From: Gallicola sp.
GTDB taxonomy: Bacteria; Bacillota; Clostridia; Tissierellales; Peptoniphilaceae
NCBI GenBank assembly: GCA_012798975.1
Contig: JAAZME010000148.1
Location: 1 to 7,031, forward strand
Direction of reading: 5' to 3'
DNA: 7,031 bases
Part shown: positions 5,342 through 7,031 of the stretch, piece after piece
Layout: each line of letters begins with the position of its first letter
Position numbering within the stretch: position 1 is the first letter of the stretch
Position numbers and translations under genes: made by a program
Notes under the pieces: model-generated
Database searches by the model: none
What the model was told of the DNA's origin: nothing
The model's input: the letters and a program-made list of their open reading frames with translations, nothing else

Positions 5342-6232
5342 TTAATTAATCGCTTCTCCTCCAGTTACCCCGTATATTTGGGCTGTAACATAACTGGATT
5401 CGTTGGATGCCAGATAGACATAGACATGAGCAAGTTCTGCCGGCTGTCCAGCTCGTTCTAAGAGCGAGCTTTGTCCGAATTTTGGAATCACCCCATCAGG
5501 CTGACCGTCATCGAGCTGAAGCGGTGTCCAGATAGGACCTGGAGCTACGCCGTTTACCCGAATTCCCTTTTCTGCAAAATATTTTGCAAGATTTATTGTA
5601 AAATTCGTAATCGCTCCTTTTGTCGCTGCATAATCCATGAGATGGGTGCTTGGATTTGTAGCTTGGACAGAAGTCGTTGTTACAATAGTACTTCCTGCTG
5701 GAAGATATTTTTCAGCGGCCTTTACAGATTCGAACATACTGATGATGTTCACTTTAAATGTATCCTCTATCTGCTCCATAGAAAGCTCCGATAAAGATTC
5801 TTGAGCGATCTGCTGTCCTGCATTTAGAACAAGTATATCCAGCTGGCCGAAAGCCTCCACTGTATCTTCTACTATTTTTGCTGCCGCTTTTTCCTCTCTC
5901 AAGTCATAGGGTAAAAGGAGAGACTTACCCCCTTCTTTTTCGATCAGCTCTTTTACTTCTTCTGCATCCTGTTCTTCTCCTGGATAAAACTGAATCGCAA
6001 CATTTGCACCTTCTCTCGCGTAAGCAATAGCTGCCGCTCTGCCGATTCCAGAATCTCCTCCGGTAATAAGAGCATTTCTGTTTTCAAGCTTTCCGCTACC
6101 CTTATAGCTTTCTTCTCCGCAGTCCGGTTCCGGCATCATTTCATCCTGAAGTGCCGGTGTATCCTGCTCTTGATCTTTAAATTTCGTATGTTTATATAAA
6201 GTTCTCGGATCGATCAAATTCGGTTTTTTCAT
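5342..6232 (-). CDS. SDR family oxidoreductase, general stress protein 39-like
   Basis: A cytosolic NAD(P)-dependent short-chain dehydrogenase of 296 residues. It has the extra N-terminal arm (about 1-50) typical of the YdaD/YhdF/YghA branch, then a Rossmann fold with TGGDSGIG (57-64), NAG (137-139), Asn162, and the catalytic Ser188, Tyr201 and Lys205. VAPGPIWTPL (229-238) follows the active site, and the C-terminus is GVTGGEAIN. B. subtilis YdaD (general stress protein 39) belongs to this branch and is under sigma-B control; the substrate is not known. The start is the ATG at 6232, with AGGAGG 6 bases upstream. A frame ten codons longer opens with TTG at 6262 but has no ribosome site and reads through AGGAGG. 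It has a strong terminator and a likely promoter of its own. Confidence 0.93.
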   Translation of the reverse strand: MKKPNLIDPRTLYKHTKFKDQEQDTPALQDEMMPEPDCGEESYKGSGKLENRNALITGGDSGIGRAAAIAYAREGANVAIQFYPGEEQDAEEVKELIEKEGGKSLLLPYDLREEKAAAKIVEDTVEAFGQLDILVLNAGQQIAQESLSELSMEQIEDTFKVNIISMFESVKAAEKYLPAGSTIVTTTSVQATNPSTHLMDYAATKGAITNFTINLAKYFAEKGIRVNGVAPGPIWTPLQLDDGQPDGVIPKFGQSSLLERAGQPAELAHVYVYLASNESSYVTAQIYGVTGGEAIN

Positions 6233-6238
6233 CTTCTT

Positions 6239-6244
6239 CCTCCT
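6239..6244 (-). promoter_or_regulatory. Ribosome site fixing the SDR start
   Basis: A perfect AGGAGG lies 6 bases before the ATG at 6232. This favours that ATG over the in-frame TTG at 6262 and gives a protein starting MKKPNLIDPRTLY. Confidence 0.85.
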
Positions 6245-6268
6245 GCAGTTTTCTTTTTCCAATTAAGT

Positions 6269-6298
6269 TATATATATCCTCAGAGTCTATTTCTAAAC
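6269..6298 (-). promoter_or_regulatory. Candidate SDR promoter, sigma-B-like or sigma-A
   Basis: On the minus strand GTTTAG (6293-6298) and GGATAT (6274-6279) are 13 bases apart, close to the sigma-B pattern GTTTAA and GGGTAT. An overlapping sigma-A reading is TTTAGA (6292-6297), 17 bases, TATATA (6269-6274). Either would start transcription near 6262-6266, about 30 bases before the SDR start. Confidence 0.45.
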
Positions 6299-6320
6299 AT
6301 TTTTTTATTTCAATAATATT

Positions 6321-6348
6321 TTTACATTTAAAAAAGAGACTGTATAAA
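6321..6348 (+). promoter_or_regulatory. Candidate plus-strand sigma-A promoter in the spacer
   Basis: TTTACA (6321-6326, 5 of 6) and TATAAA (6343-6348, 5 of 6) are separated by 16 bases. No plus-strand gene follows, so it may drive a small RNA ending at the hairpin at 6446-6474. A+T-rich DNA yields such matches by chance. Confidence 0.35.
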
Positions 6349-6361
6349 ACAGACTCCCTTT
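6330..6361 (-). terminator. Possible terminator after the reductase gene
   Basis: On the minus strand GGGAGTCTGT (6358 to 6349) pairs with ACAGTCTC (6343 to 6336) across a 5-base loop, with one T:T mismatch. Six Ts follow (6335 to 6330). It lies about 127 bases past the reductase stop and before the SDR promoter. The mismatch lowers certainty. Confidence 0.45.
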
Positions 6362-6489
6362 ATTATTTAATAGTAAGAACTGCAAAATTCTTCTTGTTTT
6401 ATAGTGAATAAAAGTGTCCAAATTTTTCAGTAATGCCCGCTCTTTGAAGGGCCCTGATCTTTTTAGATCCCTTCTCTTCTATTTTTCTT
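6355..6489 (+). ncRNA. Possible small non-coding or antisense RNA
   Basis: This interval runs from the predicted start of the 6321-6348 promoter to a T-rich stretch (TATTTTTCTT, 6480-6489) after the hairpin at 6446-6474. In the hairpin, GAAGG/CCTTC and GATCT/AGATC are stacked around a TTTT loop, with a 5-base bulge. I see no reading frame longer than a few codons and no ribosome site. Its 3' end would just touch the stop codon of the reductase on the other strand. This is a hypothesis from promoter and hairpin only. Confidence 0.25.
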
Positions 6490-7031
6490 AACAAACAGCA
6501 TACTTCTCTATTAACTCTTGTATTTCTTGTTCCTTTGAATCTAAAAAATCGCTGAACCTTTTGATCCCGGTATTTCTTTTAAGCTCTGCCAGCTGATATA
6601 AAAAAGATGGTAGTTCCTGAGCTGTAATCTCTCCTCGTTTTTCTGCCAGTTTTCTATTTTCTCCTACAGCTCCTCCTGTATAAAGAACATATACCGACTC
6701 CATTTTGCCGTCTATTTTCTTCATCTTGCCGGAAAATCCGATTTCTCCCCGAAGATGCTGTCCGCAGGAACTGGGGCATCCTGAGATATAAAGTTTAGGA
6801 AGCTGTGTTTTTATAGAATGATCTGCATTTCTGAATTTGTTTAAGATTCTTTGAAAAAGTTTTTGAGAAGAGCCGATTCCTGTTCTGCAGGTATCCGCCC
6901 CTACACAGACTAAGGAATTATCCATTGGATATTCTGATGTAAAAGGATCTATAATCTCTAAAAGCTTCTCCACCTCTTCCCCTCGAATACCTCTTAGAAT
7001 AAACCCTTGAGTCGGAGTCAATCGGATAGAA
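6488..7031 (-). CDS. Nitrite/sulfite reductase (siroheme, 4Fe-4S), C-terminal part
   Basis: The last 180 residues of a larger protein whose N-terminal part lies beyond the right edge. The frame stays open to the edge and begins SIRLTPTQGFILRG, the start of a ferredoxin-like half-domain of the NIR_SIR family. A TTG at 7021 is an internal Leu codon, not a start. Numbering visible residues, the siroheme/4Fe-4S ligands are Cys42, Cys48, Cys85 and Cys89, in the expected C-x5-C and C-x3-C pairs (CVGADTC and GCPSSC). SGCPSSCGQH is typical. The family reduces nitrite to ammonia or sulfite to sulfide with six electrons; this piece resembles clostridial NirA-like proteins, but nitrite and sulfite types cannot be separated here. 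The protein ends in a short helical tail closing with Cys. Confidence 0.88.
   Translation of the reverse strand, partial: SIRLTPTQGFILRGIRGEEVEKLLEIIDPFTSEYPMDNSLVCVGADTCRTGIGSSQKLFQRILNKFRNADHSIKTQLPKLYISGCPSSCGQHLRGEIGFSGKMKKIDGKMESVYVLYTGGAVGENRKLAEKRGEITAQELPSFLYQLAELKRNTGIKRFSDFLDSKEQEIQELIEKYAVC

Noticed and set aside
5039..5794. Plus-strand open frames opposite DUF421 and the SDR
   Set aside because: They overlap two clear genes and their terminator, resemble no protein family I know, and lack start signals.
4779..6445. The 10-mer CCCGCTCTTT at 4779-4788 and 6436-6445, both after minus-strand stop codons
   Set aside because: Repeated 10-mers are expected by chance in 7 kb, and the flanking sequence does not align well.
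6233..6487. Riboswitch or T-box in the long SDR leader
   Set aside because: I found no T-box sequence, no conserved riboswitch core and no anti-terminator pairing; the likely SDR promoter also lies within about 65 bases of the start.
7019..7021. TTG as the start of a short 177-residue reductase
   Set aside because: The frame continues to the window edge and the residues before it (SIR) complete a conserved SIRLTPTQ motif, so this is an internal Leu codon.

Overview
The window looks like chromosomal DNA from a low-G+C Gram-positive bacterium, most likely an anaerobic member of the Clostridia. The evidence is A+T-rich spacers, strong AGGAGG-type ribosome sites with 6-7 base spacing, T-tailed intrinsic terminators, a lipobox lipoprotein, and a gene mix of YqeC, a siroheme reductase, DUF421 and pirin. 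The genus cannot be named from sequence alone. There is no sign of a prophage, insertion sequence, CRISPR array, tRNA or rRNA.

Layout, left to right. Positions 1-4 are probably the first bases of a leftward gene leaving the window, with its ribosome site and a candidate promoter at 11-83. An A+T-rich spacer follows up to 471. A Met-rich lipoprotein (472-1305, minus) ends at a clear terminator. A divergent promoter region (1306-1425) separates it from the only rightward gene, a P-type-ATPase-like HAD protein (1426-1896). That gene converges on yqeC (1905-2648, minus), with only 8 bases between them. yqeC follows an unrecognised 145-residue protein (2666-3103, minus) by 17 bases, so the two probably form an operon. 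Upstream, all on the minus strand, come a pirin (3158-4150), a GNAT acetyltransferase (4263-4691), a DUF421 membrane protein (4801-5265), a GS39-like short-chain dehydrogenase (5342-6232), and the C-terminal part of a nitrite/sulfite reductase (6488 to the right edge).

Functionally this is ordinary accessory metabolism with a stress flavour rather than one obvious pathway. The SDR, DUF421 and pirin families are often linked to general or redox stress. YqeC belongs to the maturation of selenium-dependent molybdenum hydroxylases, but none of its usual partners lies in the window. The reductase handles siroheme-based nitrite or sulfite reduction.

Points most worth a second look: each gene of the convergent HAD/yqeC pair appears to carry the other's terminator inside its own coding sequence. 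An unknown protein is coupled to yqeC. A possible small non-coding transcript lies on the plus strand near 6321-6490. Two intrinsic terminators sit almost directly on the ribosome sites of the next genes. A sigma-B-like promoter may precede the SDR. I found no convincing new multi-gene system.
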